The notes below the pieces were generated by a model, which was not told the origin of the DNA, made no database searches, and saw nothing but the letters and a program-made list of their open reading frames with translations. Shown here piece by piece: positions 16,285 to 25,067 of a DNA stretch of 32,171 nt. Position 1 is the first letter of the stretch; each line of letters opens with the position of its first letter. This stretch comes from an uncultured Gemmatimonadota bacterium. Its GTDB lineage: Bacteria > Gemmatimonadota > Gemmatimonadetes > Gemmatimonadales > Gemmatimonadaceae. Where the stretch lies: positions 1 through 32,171 of the forward strand of contig CAIUOO010000061.1 of the NCBI GenBank assembly GCA_903900795.1, read 5' to 3'. Position numbers and translations under genes: made by a program.

Positions 16285-16875
16285 GTGCAAGGGAGAATAA
16301 AGTGGTTCGACTATTCAAAGGGATTTGGCTTCGTCACGCCCCAAGACGGAAGCCCGGATGCATTTATCCACGAGAGTGAGCTTTCGCCAACTGATCTCCG
16401 GCCATTCTCTGAAGGTGAAGCCGTTGAATTTGAGATCGTTGCCGCCAGGCTAGGCCCTGCCGCTGTTAACGTGCGGCGCATTGACGCACTCATGACTGGG
16501 TCGCCGGTCGGCGACTCCGCAGTGAGTGCCAGTACTAGGCCGTTAGCTCCCGCATCTGGCGATGTGTTCAATTTCCTGAACCAGAACCAGCGAATCGTCC
16601 TTAATGTTGACAGCATGTCCGAGGAGCAGAAGCAGACACTGCTCAGCTGGGGAATGCATATGTACGGCCTTGGCCAGCACCGGGTCGCGAACATTGAAGC
16701 CATCAAGTACGATGGTCGGCTGATCGTGCTGGATGATGGTTCGCGCTGGGAAGTAAAATCCAGTGATCATCTGACTGCTTCGATATGGAGCGAGTATGAG
16801 CAGGTGGTCATCATAGATGACAAGATGTTTCTCTTGAACGAGAGTGAGGCCATTGATGTCGAGGAAGAGGCGTAG
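16285..16875 (+). CDS. cold-shock-domain protein with C-terminal SH3-like barrel
   Basis: I chose the GTG at 16285 because it gives the normal cold-shock N-terminus (QGRIKWFDYSKGFGFV) and has a GAGGA element about 10 bp upstream; the frame is open back to a TTG at 16174. The 196-aa product has a cold-shock domain at residues 1-70 with RNP1 KGFGFV and RNP2-like DAFIHESEL, which bind single-stranded nucleic acid. A variable linker follows. The C-terminal 60 residues (IVLDDGSRWEVKSSDHLTASIW... MFLLNESEAIDVEEEA) look like a small SH3-like beta-barrel seen in many bacterial proteins. Free-standing Csp proteins are about 70 aa, so this is a fusion. It lies just upstream of zorA on the same strand, so co-transcription is likely. 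Confidence 0.85.
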   Translation: MQGRIKWFDYSKGFGFVTPQDGSPDAFIHESELSPTDLRPFSEGEAVEFEIVAARLGPAAVNVRRIDALMTGSPVGDSAVSASTRPLAPASGDVFNFLNQNQRIVLNVDSMSEEQKQTLLSWGMHMYGLGQHRVANIEAIKYDGRLIVLDDGSRWEVKSSDHLTASIWSEYEQVVIIDDKMFLLNESEAIDVEEEA

Positions 16876-16878
16876 CCA

Positions 16879-17004
16879 TTGATCACCGAACTCTTGCAGT
16901 CGCACCGTTCGATCGTGGCTCCGGAAGCTTTCCTCGTATCGCTGACCAAGGCGACTTTGGCGAAGCTAACGAGTAGTGCCGGAGGCACTAAAGAATGCCA
17001 GTGA
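16879..17004 (+). CDS. possible 41-aa small protein between the cold-shock gene and zorA
   Basis: A short open frame starts at a TTG 3 bp after the cold-shock stop and ends with a TGA 10 nt inside zorA. It encodes LITELLQSHRSIVAPEAFL followed by VSLTKATLAKLTSSAG and a short tail. A purine-rich GAGGAAGAGG (16861-16870) lies 8 nt before the TTG, and third-position G+C (about 65%) is similar to neighbouring genes. The peptide would form an amphipathic helix. There is no ATG, and a TTG start weakens the case. It could simply be spacer that happens to be open. Confidence 0.35.
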   Translation: MITELLQSHRSIVAPEAFLVSLTKATLAKLTSSAGGTKECQ

Positions 17005-19004
17005 CATGGTTGTTGATTCAGGCCGCTGACGCACCGATGCAGCGCCTCGGTTTGGGTGAGTTCCTCCGGAAGATCCCACCGGAGATTCTCGGATTCTCTT
17101 ACGTGCTTGCAGGGGTATTTGTCGCCTCCTGCGTTTATGGCTTCGTCGGAATCCGTCGGGTTCGTAACGCCAGCGGCGCTGTGCAAGGGTCGCTAAGGCG
17201 ACTGGGCACTCTCGACGATGATGCGCGACTCGACGGGCGTACACTGGCCAGTGTCGACGACTGGCGTGCCGCGTCCCAGAAGCTGCCAAAACCTTACCAT
17301 CCCCTAGCTGAAGAGATCGAGCGCGAGCTCGTGGCATCGCTGGACACCAATGGACGTCGGCGATTTCGGCTAAGGAACGGCGAGGGTGGGCTCTGGACGC
17401 TAGAGCGGTTCGCCGGGCGCTTTGTGAACCTCGACTATCTCGACGCGGTGCCGGGGACCCTCACAGCGATTGGGCTCGTCGGGACATTTCTCGCGATTGC
17501 TTTGGGCCTCGCAGGCCTCAAGTCCGAGAACAATGTGATCACTGGTGTCGATGCGCTGCTCGGCAGTCTCGGCGGCAAGTTCGTTTCGTCGATCATAGCC
17601 CTGTCACTGGCGCTCGCGTTCCAGCTGGTCGATTTGCTGCTATTTCGACGGGCCTATACGAAGGCACACCAAGGCCTGCTCGACGCGGTCGCTGATGGTT
17701 TCCCGACGCTCTCGCCAACCCAGCAGCTCACCGACCTTCTGGAAACATCACGCCGCCAAGAACAGGCGCTGTCGAACATTTCCAGCGACGTCGTCAATCG
17801 GTTTTCCGACGTGTTCACGAGCAATCTGTTGCCCAACCTTGGCGACTTGCTGGCCAAAAGCGTTCAGACGGAGATGGGGCCCGTGCTTGCCCAGGTCGCC
17901 TCAGGGATCGCTGCTTTGGACGAGGGGATTCGCCGCCTCGAGTCTGGCAAGCAAGAGTCCATCGGCGCAGAACTTCGGGCGCTTACCGGCAATTTGGAGT
18001 CATCGCTTCGGCAAGCATTGGAGCAGATGGGAGCTCAGTTTCGCGAGGCGCTTGCAGGTAATACCGACGATGAGTTTAAGCGAGCAGCGGAGGCCATGCA
18101 GGGCAGTGCGGCCGTACTCTCTGGGATGAACAACTCATTCGCTGAAATGCAGTCTTCCATGCAGCGTATTTTCGAGGAAGCCGAGCGGCGAGGTAGCCGC
18201 TCATTTGAAGAGGGAGAGGGAAGAACGAAGGCGCTGAACGAGCTCGTTGAACGTCTCGTGGCCCAACTGGGCGAGAACGCAAGTTCGAACGCGTCGTATG
18301 TGCAGAAGCTGTTGGTAGAAGCAGTTTCGGGAATGGGCGCTAAGCTTGCGGAGGTCACCGGTGAGATTGAGCGCCGCACCATGGAAGCCAACGAGCAAAA
18401 CCAGCGGACGAGCAAGGAGCTTCTAGAGAAGGTTACTGGTGCCGCTGAAAGGACGACGTCGGAGACCGAGCGGTTGTTATCCACGATCGGTGAGCGCGCT
18501 GGTGATTTCGTAGCGGCCGCAGATCAGCTGCGCGAGTTGCGAGTCGGTGTCCAGTCGGTCCTCGCGGAGACGGGCGAACGAGTGCGTGATATGCAGGCCG
18601 CTGCTGACTCATTCCGCTCGGTCGCTACCGAGGCCAGCGCCATGACGCGCACCCTCCGCGATGCGCAGGCGTCTCAGCTAATGACGGCAGAAATCACTGG
18701 CGGCATCGTTAAGAGCACAGGGGAGGTCGTCGAACGACAGGCGGCAGTCGTTCGGCTGTCCCAGGAGACGTACGGAGAGGCCGCGCGTGTTCTCGATGGC
18801 ATTGACGAGCAGCTCGCGAGCGCACTGCAGACGATCTCGACGCGCATGCAGGATTACAATCGTCAGGTGGAGAAGAACTTCGAGACGATCATCAAAACAG
18901 TCAACGCGAGGATGCCGGAGCTCTTTGAGCGGCTGGAAGGGCTTTTGCAGCAGGTGACAGAGGCCGTCGAGGAGCTGAACGATACGCTCCGTCGGCGAAG
19001 CTAG
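16995..19004 (+). CDS. zorA: Zorya type I motor protein ZorA (MotA-like)
   Basis: The 669-aa product starts at an ATG 9 nt after a GGAGG (16981-16985). Three hydrophobic segments are visible: about residues 31-52 (ILGFSYVLAGVFVASCVYGF), about 149-176 (AVPGTLTAIGLVGTFLAIAL) and about 190-215 (KFVSSIIALSLALAFQLVDL). This gives the MotA/TolQ/ExbB-like channel core. From about 230 to the end the protein is a long, heptad-rich alpha-helical region, matching the cytoplasmic tail of ZorA in Zorya. ZorA pentamers surround a ZorB dimer and form an inner-membrane ion-driven motor that responds to phage invasion. The operon order zorA-B-C-D and the presence of zorC identify type I. Confidence 0.93.
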   Translation: MPVTWLLIQAADAPMQRLGLGEFLRKIPPEILGFSYVLAGVFVASCVYGFVGIRRVRNASGAVQGSLRRLGTLDDDARLDGRTLASVDDWRAASQKLPKPYHPLAEEIERELVASLDTNGRRRFRLRNGEGGLWTLERFAGRFVNLDYLDAVPGTLTAIGLVGTFLAIALGLAGLKSENNVITGVDALLGSLGGKFVSSIIALSLALAFQLVDLLLFRRAYTKAHQGLLDAVADGFPTLSPTQQLTDLLETSRRQEQALSNISSDVVNRFSDVFTSNLLPNLGDLLAKSVQTEMGPVLAQVASGIAALDEGIRRLESGKQESIGAELRALTGNLESSLRQALEQMGAQFREALAGNTDDEFKRAAEAMQGSAAVLSGMNNSFAEMQSSMQRIFEEAERRGSRSFEEGEGRTKALNELVERLVAQLGENASSNASYVQKLLVEAVSGMGAKLAEVTGEIERRTMEANEQNQRTSKELLEKVTGAAERTTSETERLLSTIGERAGDFVAAADQLRELRVGVQSVLAETGERVRDMQAAADSFRSVATEASAMTRTLRDAQASQLMTAEITGGIVKSTGEVVERQAAVVRLSQETYGEAARVLDGIDEQLASALQTISTRMQDYNRQVEKNFETIIKTVNARMPELFERLEGLLQQVTEAVEELNDTLRRRS

Positions 19005-19013
19005 GAAGATGAC

Positions 19014-19706
19014 GTGAAGAACGGTTCCGGTGCTACCTCGTCGTCATTGACTGACATTCTGGCCTCGCTTGTAGCAGTGTTTGTCCTGCTCTTCGTCGCG
19101 GCCCAGAACAATCGCGGAGCGGGCGTGGCGACCGCCCGTGATGTGTTGATCAAGCAGTTGCGAGGAGAGCTGGTAACGGCAGGAATCGACAGTGCTGCTG
19201 TCGACTCTGTCCCCAACGATCCGAGTTCGGTTGTGGTGATCCTCCCCGACAGTGTCCTGTTCGAACGGGGAGATAACCTCATGTCGGCGGCGGGGCGGAA
19301 TGTTGTGCGCACCGCGACGCCCCTGCTTGTCGGCGTCATATGTGCGGACAGTATTCGACGAACGCTTGATCAGATGGTTGTTGAGGGGCATACCGACAAC
19401 ACGATTCCATGGGGTATGCTGCCCGAATCTGGTCGCATGTTCAATCTCGAATTGAGTCAGCGGCGCTCGATGAATTTTGTGGCTACGAGCACGGCAACAC
19501 TTGCCGGTCGCGATAAGCTGCTCGAGTGCTACCTCAGTCTGGTATCGGCAACTGGGCGTGGGCAGGAGAACCCGTTGCCGAACATACCCGCCGATTCGTC
19601 GCCGCAGCGACGGGTTGTCCTGCGCCTGCGCCTCAGGACTGAGATACGGGACTCCGTTCGTATCGCGCCAAGGGCTCTCGGAGGTGTGGATGCAAAAGAT
19701 CCTTGA
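19014..19706 (+). CDS. zorB: Zorya motor protein ZorB (MotB/OmpA-like)
   Basis: The 230-aa product starts at a GTG 9 bp after zorA, with AGGAAG just upstream. A single N-terminal membrane helix at residues 12-30 (LTDILASLVAVFVLLFVAA) carries an aspartate at position 14, in the position of the ion-carrying Asp of MotB-like proteins. The periplasmic part has the OmpA-like peptidoglycan-binding signature VVEGHTDN (about 122-129) and downstream LELSQRRSMNFV. It would pair with ZorA as the rotor and anchor to the cell wall. Its 3' end overlaps zorC by 17 bp, so translation is probably coupled. Both the ion-binding Asp and the OmpA motif look intact. Confidence 0.93.
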   Translation: MKNGSGATSSSLTDILASLVAVFVLLFVAAQNNRGAGVATARDVLIKQLRGELVTAGIDSAAVDSVPNDPSSVVVILPDSVLFERGDNLMSAAGRNVVRTATPLLVGVICADSIRRTLDQMVVEGHTDNTIPWGMLPESGRMFNLELSQRRSMNFVATSTATLAGRDKLLECYLSLVSATGRGQENPLPNIPADSSPQRRVVLRLRLRTEIRDSVRIAPRALGGVDAKDP

Positions 19707-21069
19707 GTCGATGCGGCGAGTCCGTGCGTTAGCCGCCGTAGATGTCGACTCGCGCATGGCTCTGTCGCTCGATGCAGACGTCGAGTTGAGGCCTCTGGCG
19801 GAAGCGCTGGTACGACTGCGTGAGGCCCGGCCTGTCGACAGCGCGGAAAGCCCGCCAGGCTTCGACATCGATGCACTCTGGGACCGCTGGAATTCTGCAA
19901 ACGAGACGCTCAACGACTTCAGTCTTCGCGAGCTTCGTGCGCTATGCTGGGATCGACGAGCCGCCGAGGATCGGCGCTTTCTCGACGCGCTCGAAGCATC
20001 GGGATATGTGCCCGCTCGGCTCGGATTCCTACGCGGTCTGTGGCACAGCCATCAGCATCATTGGCGACTCGGCACGGCCAGCTTGCTCGAGACGTACCTT
20101 GAGGCTGCGGCGGCCCTTCCGGGTCATCTCCCTCGTTGGCTAGAGTGCGTGAATGCGTTGCCGGGAGTCTTTTCCGAAACTGCCCCTCGAGCGGTCGGCG
20201 GTGCGTTCTTCAAAGATCTCGCGGGAGTCGCTGAAACCTTCGGCCGGCTGCGATTGAGTGCGGAAGGACTTCTCGCACAACGGGCATTGCGGGACTGCCG
20301 TGGTCGGTGGCTCGACGCCATCAAGAAATGCGCGGCGCAGGATCACGAGAAGGTGAAACTGCTCTTTCGAGCAGGCGTCAACGGAGTGTTGAATAGTCAG
20401 CTGACGAGCAAGGACGACTTTCTCTTGGTGGTTGAGCGGCTCCTTGGTATGCTGGACAGCTCGGGAGTGCAGTATCGGGACGCAGTGGCGGAGTGGATTG
20501 TCGTCGACCGGCGATTGGGCCATCCTCGGCGAAGTGCGACGAGCGGGAACTGGGTTGGTGTTTCGGAAGGGGCGAGACTCGCGGCGCTGCGGTTGTTCGC
20601 AGCAAAAGATATCGGTCGGTTCTTTGACATTCTGATCGGCCGGAAGTTCGACACGCAGCAGCGCCGGCCGTTCTGGGAGCAGTACATCGACTCACCGCAG
20701 TTTGTCGACTATTCGATAGCCTGTGATCCAGAAGACCGAAAGCGGTTGATTGCGGCCTGGACGGATGGTAAGCCGGATGTCGCGCGCATGAACGGAGCCC
20801 CGGAGCGGCACAGTGCATTCATCATGCGTTTTCGCACAACCCAGTACGATCTCCTGGTTGTCGAGATGAGCCGCTCAAATAACGCCATGTATTTGTTTAA
20901 CACGGAGGATTTCGAGGAGCGCGTCGGCACAATCGACGGCGCCCGTTTTCTCTTCGCTGCACTGAAGGATAAAGCGATGGCCGTCGACCATTGGGCACAC
21001 ATAACGGGCTGGGAGCCTCGCTTTAGAGAGAGGCTGAGGCGATACGGTATCCATCGAGGTCAACGGTGA
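19690..21069 (+). CDS. zorC: Zorya type I protein ZorC (EH-signature domain)
   Basis: The 459-aa product starts at the ATG at 19690, inside the end of zorB, preceded by a strong GGAGGTG; the frame is open upstream only as a shadow of zorB. It is soluble and mostly helical, with no membrane segment. The C-terminal 90 residues, with FIMRFRTTQYDLLVVEMSRS, NAMYLFNTEDFEE and HWAHITGWEPRFRERLRRYGI, match the EH_signature family that defines ZorC. ZorC works with ZorD as the cytoplasmic effector in type I Zorya and is proposed to bind DNA. Its stop overlaps the zorD start (GTGA). Confidence 0.88.
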   Translation: MQKILESMRRVRALAAVDVDSRMALSLDADVELRPLAEALVRLREARPVDSAESPPGFDIDALWDRWNSANETLNDFSLRELRALCWDRRAAEDRRFLDALEASGYVPARLGFLRGLWHSHQHHWRLGTASLLETYLEAAAALPGHLPRWLECVNALPGVFSETAPRAVGGAFFKDLAGVAETFGRLRLSAEGLLAQRALRDCRGRWLDAIKKCAAQDHEKVKLLFRAGVNGVLNSQLTSKDDFLLVVERLLGMLDSSGVQYRDAVAEWIVVDRRLGHPRRSATSGNWVGVSEGARLAALRLFAAKDIGRFFDILIGRKFDTQQRRPFWEQYIDSPQFVDYSIACDPEDRKRLIAAWTDGKPDVARMNGAPERHSAFIMRFRTTQYDLLVVEMSRSNNAMYLFNTEDFEERVGTIDGARFLFAALKDKAMAVDHWAHITGWEPRFRERLRRYGIHRGQR

Positions 21070-24000
21070 GCGAAGGCAAGCTGGTCGTACTGCCTGATAT
21101 GCTATGGCTCGCGGCAACAAACGACGCGCTCCTGATAGGGAAGAATCCAGTCGGCGACCGACCACCGCTTCGGAGCCTGTCTCTCGGCAGCGATGCCCAA
21201 GGCGAGCTCGCCGCAGATATTGCCATTCTCCGTGAGCAAGGGATTGCTGTCGACCACGAGGTCGGGTGGCAGGTCGCGTGGTGTGACTGGCCGCTCGCCC
21301 TAGACCTTGGTGCGAAGAGTCTTCTCGCCTATTCCACGCCGTGTCATTTCCTTCTCGAGATCGACCGAAAGGGTGAGGTTGGTCGTCCCGATTTTCGCTA
21401 CATCCTTCGTTGGCGTGAGGGGGCACGCGACGTAGAGGTGGAGCGCTATGGAGCGTACGTCCGACATAGTGCGACCGACCGGGTCATGCACCTCGATAGC
21501 CGTCTCCTGGAGATTGTTCAGGCGGTGGATCACTTCAATGCGCTTTCGCCTGAACGCCGGCAAGACCCAGGCACGGCGTGGGGAACGTTAGCGGGAATCA
21601 CTGACAACGCCCGCGCGCTCGGAGCGCGGCTGGACCGCCATCTCTCCGGTAACGTTGTGATCGTACCGCCGACGATCGGTCTCATCATCCGTGGAGACGG
21701 CGAAGGAAATGTCAGTTTTCTTCCCAAGCTCGTTGGTGACGGGATCGGCGAAGCCTTCTCGGTGGAGTTTCAGCGCGCGCTGGAGATCAACGACGTAATG
21801 TCGGTGACTCTTCCCGACCGGAGAACGGCGCGGGTGTTGCTTTCCGAACCCCAACGCGAAGTCCTGCGGCGCATGCGCCAGGTTCGCCGGGTGCCGATGC
21901 AACAGGTCGAGGAGCTCCTCGAGGATCCATCGCCGGTTTTCGATGGCGTTATCGATGCGATCGATCTGGCCGACGTGTCCCGGGAGTACCCTTTGCGCGT
22001 GATCGGTATCGGCAAACTGATACTGCCGACCGACGTACGGCACGAAGGTGGCCCGTCCGTTATCGATCGGCTCCAACTGCCGGCCATCGCTTCCGAAGGC
22101 TCGACCGCGGCGGCGGCCGGCGGCGCTTCTGAGGAGAGCGGCGGCGCGGCGACCAGGCGATCGGCCGTCTCGATCGATCTGCTCGAGGCCGAGACTGGGC
22201 AAATCCGGACGGTGCGACTCTCGGGCGATGACGCAGTGCGCGAACTGCGAAGTCGGGTCAAGGAAAGTCTCGACGCCGGAAACGAGAGTTTCGTTCACGA
22301 GGGGGTGGCGATAAGAGTTGAGCCGGAGCTTATCGCTGCTTTGGACCGTCATGTCAGCGGGCCAAATCCTGGCAAGACGGACGATCTCGGATCAGTGGGT
22401 CGCTCCGGGCACCTGTATCTTCTCATCAACGAGCACGAGGACACGCTGACCCCGGGGCTGGAGGTTTTGCCTCTTCCCGAAGCGGATGCGCAGGAAGCGC
22501 CGCTGCACATTCCCGCCGCGCTTCATGAGTCTATCAAGCTCAAGAGCCATCAACTTGACGGCGTCCGGTGGCTCGCGACCTGCCGCGGCATGAATGGCCG
22601 CCGCGGCGCGCTGTTGGCCGATGACATGGGGCTCGGCAAGACGCTCCAGGTGCTCGTACATGTCGCCGGGCTGATCGAGTCCGGCGCGTTGGGCGACGGT
22701 CCCGCAGCCGCTCGCAATGGTCCCTGGCGTCCCGTGCTGATCGTCGCGCCTCTCCTTCTCGTAGAGTCTGGCGTGTGGACAGAGGAGATGCGCGCTCGGT
22801 TCGCTGATGCCGGGCGCATTTTTGAGCCGTTCGTCGTGTTGCGCGATGAGGGGATTCGTAAAGTCACGCACAACGCCGGTGGGCGAGACTTCCTTGGTAA
22901 GCCTATCCTCGATCCAGCAAAGCTCATGGCACACAAGGTCGTTATTACGACCTACGAAACCATGATGTCATATCAGCACAGCCTCGCTCAGCTCGTTGGT
23001 GGGCGCCCAATTTGGTCGTTGGTAGTCTTCGACGAAGCACAGGAGGTGAAGTCCCCCAAGACCAAGCAGAGCATCGCCGCCAAGGCGCTCGATGCGCAGT
23101 TCAAGCTGGCAGCGACCGGCACGCCGGTTGAAACGCGCCTCCGTGATTTATGGAACCTGCTCGACACCGTCGAACCGGGCAGGCTCGGTACGCAGAAAGA
23201 GTTCGTTACCAGCTACGAGCGGCCTGCGATGAACTCCGGGTCACAGGCCGATCGTGAGGCGGCGCTCCACTCGCTACGAGCAGCCATTCGGTATGAACGG
23301 CCTGGGGCACTGTTGATCCGCCGGGATAAGAGCATCCTTCCCGATTTGCCCGAACGGATTGAGCATCGCGTCGCTTGCACGATGACATCGCTCGAGGAGG
23401 AGACGATGGGGCGCATCCGGAGCGCGCTCGGCTCCCAAGCCGGTCGCCGCCAGCCCCTTGCTGCCCTCCAACAGCTGCATCTCTGCACGCAGCATCCAGT
23501 GCTTGCCGGTGCCCCGTTGGCCCAACACGGGGTCGATGCCCTGATCGCTACGTCGGCACGTCTAGCGGCACTCGTTAAGGTTCTGCGTGACATCAAGGCG
23601 CGTGACGAAAAGGTGCTGATTTTTGCGCGGAGCGTCGAGGCGCAGCGGCTACTCGCGCGCGTCATTTCTAAGTCCCTCGGGATTCCCGTGGACATCATCA
23701 ACGGGCAGACCGGAGTTACTGGGAGCCGAGCAGCGAGTGGCACCGTACGCCGGGAGATTCTTAGCCGGTTTCGTGCCGCTCCGGGGTTCGGCGCTATTGT
23801 CCTCTCGCCGTTCGTGGCGGGCGTAGGCCTGACGCTTACCGAGGCGAATCACGTTATCCACTACGGGCGATGGTGGAATCCCGCCATCGAGAATCAGGCG
23901 ACTGACCGCGCCCATCGGATTGGTCAGACCAAACCGGTGCACGTCTACTACCTCATCGGCGTCCACGGCGAGCCAGGGCAGCCCTCGTTCGATGAGGTCC

Positions 24001-24560
24001 TCGACACACTCCTGCGAGAGCGTCGAGACCTCGCGCGCGATTTCCTGTCGCCAGCGCCGGAGGAGGCCACGGCGGATTTGCTGGTCCACCGACTGGGCTC
24101 GCAGGACCGTCCGATGCCAACGCGAAGAGAGCCAACGACGGTAGCTGAGGTTGCGGCCGTACTCTTGTCCGAAGCACGCACTCGCGGTGAGTCAGCCGGA
24201 TGGCTTGGGGAGGAGGGCATGTACGGCGTGCACGTACTCACGCGAGGCGCAGCCGGCCTACGCGCCATACGAATCGTAGACCGGGCGTCAGACGTTGAGC
24301 AACGGATTCTCCTTTCGGGTCAGAAAGCGTGGCAGGACGCGCTCGGGTTGGGCTCGGTCGAGGGATTGCTTGTTGCACGCGTAGCCACCGCTGGTACTCC
24401 TGCTGGAACGTGGCGAGAGGTTGCACAAGCGGCGGCTCAGCGCGGCGAGAGCGGCGCGGACGAGGCGTATCTGCTTATGCCCCTGAGGCGTGTCGACAGT
24501 GTCCGAGCGGCGCTTTTTGGTGATGGGGTCCAGCCCACGAGTGTTGCTCGCAATCCTTAA
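21066..24560 (+). CDS. zorD: Zorya effector ZorD (SNF2-like helicase/nuclease)
   Basis: The 1164-aa product starts with a GTG overlapping the zorC stop. The N-terminal 480 residues are a Zorya-specific region. The SNF2 motor follows: HQLDGVRWLATC, Walker A LLADDMGLGKTLQVLV (about 518), Walker B as DEAQ in VVFDEAQEVKSPKT (about 654), ATGTPVETRLRDLWNL, and a helicase C lobe ending GRWWNPAIENQATDRAHRIGQTKPVHVYY (motif VI, about 940-955). About 150 further residues close the protein. In type I Zorya, ZorD is the ATP-dependent effector that acts on invading phage DNA. All motor motifs look intact, so the zorABCD set appears functional. Confidence 0.93.
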   Translation: MSEGKLVVLPDMLWLAATNDALLIGKNPVGDRPPLRSLSLGSDAQGELAADIAILREQGIAVDHEVGWQVAWCDWPLALDLGAKSLLAYSTPCHFLLEIDRKGEVGRPDFRYILRWREGARDVEVERYGAYVRHSATDRVMHLDSRLLEIVQAVDHFNALSPERRQDPGTAWGTLAGITDNARALGARLDRHLSGNVVIVPPTIGLIIRGDGEGNVSFLPKLVGDGIGEAFSVEFQRALEINDVMSVTLPDRRTARVLLSEPQREVLRRMRQVRRVPMQQVEELLEDPSPVFDGVIDAIDLADVSREYPLRVIGIGKLILPTDVRHEGGPSVIDRLQLPAIASEGSTAAAAGGASEESGGAATRRSAVSIDLLEAETGQIRTVRLSGDDAVRELRSRVKESLDAGNESFVHEGVAIRVEPELIAALDRHVSGPNPGKTDDLGSVGRSGHLYLLINEHEDTLTPGLEVLPLPEADAQEAPLHIPAALHESIKLKSHQLDGVRWLATCRGMNGRRGALLADDMGLGKTLQVLVHVAGLIESGALGDGPAAARNGPWRPVLIVAPLLLVESGVWTEEMRARFADAGRIFEPFVVLRDEGIRKVTHNAGGRDFLGKPILDPAKLMAHKVVITTYETMMSYQHSLAQLVGGRPIWSLVVFDEAQEVKSPKTKQSIAAKALDAQFKLAATGTPVETRLRDLWNLLDTVEPGRLGTQKEFVTSYERPAMNSGSQADREAALHSLRAAIRYERPGALLIRRDKSILPDLPERIEHRVACTMTSLEEETMGRIRSALGSQAGRRQPLAALQQLHLCTQHPVLAGAPLAQHGVDALIATSARLAALVKVLRDIKARDEKVLIFARSVEAQRLLARVISKSLGIPVDIINGQTGVTGSRAASGTVRREILSRFRAAPGFGAIVLSPFVAGVGLTLTEANHVIHYGRWWNPAIENQATDRAHRIGQTKPVHVYYLIGVHGEPGQPSFDEVLDTLLRERRDLARDFLSPAPEEATADLLVHRLGSQDRPMPTRREPTTVAEVAAVLLSEARTRGESAGWLGEEGMYGVHVLTRGAAGLRAIRIVDRASDVEQRILLSGQKAWQDALGLGSVEGLLVARVATAGTPAGTWREVAQAAAQRGESGADEAYLLMPLRRVDSVRAALFGDGVQPTSVARNP

Positions 24561-25067
24561 AACTTCCGGCGCAACAAGTCTCTTTCGGCCGATAGCTCGT
24601 TGCCCGATCGCCGGAGGCCTCCTTCGACTAGCCGACGGACCGGTTCGACGAGTGCAACATACTATTGCCCCTCTCGATCTGAGCTGGAGGCTCCACAAAT
24701 TCCTCTAATCCTGAATTCACACGCGATTACTTGATATTGGTTAAACGCCGAATTCAGGGCGAAGAGAGTTGATCGTGCCTTGTGGCTGGCAGCAGATGTC
24801 GCAATGAGCCCGCCGCGTATGAGATCATCGAGGCCTCTCAGCATCACGCCGTTAATGGAGTGCCCGCAAATCGCATCAACTTTATGAATGTGTTACGACC
24901 ATAGCCGTAGCACCGTACTTAGTAAGCGCCAACTTGAGTCTCGCATTGGTAGGCTCTGAGCCATATTCCGCAGTTGAAAAACCCGCAGTCTGCCGTCTTG
25001 CTTTGACGTAAATTCGTGAAGCCCGCCGCTGTTCATTCGCGCCAACCATTTGCACGAAGCCCTCTCA
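24561..25067. other. gene-free, lower-GC region between zorD and mcrB
   Basis: This stretch of about 500 bp has no reading frame that I can tie to a family and is visibly more A+T-rich than its flanks. A 61-codon frame on the minus strand (about 24662-24847) has no good start context or recognisable motif, so I do not call it. Just after zorD there is a weak hairpin candidate (arms 24563-24571 and 24609-24617, one G-U pair, long loop). The region must contain the zorD 3' end and the mcrB promoter. I could not identify promoter boxes with confidence. Confidence 0.5.

Noticed and set aside
24662-24847. 61-codon minus-strand frame between zorD and mcrB
   Set aside because: No convincing ribosome site, no family similarity, and isolated in a region with no other coding signal.
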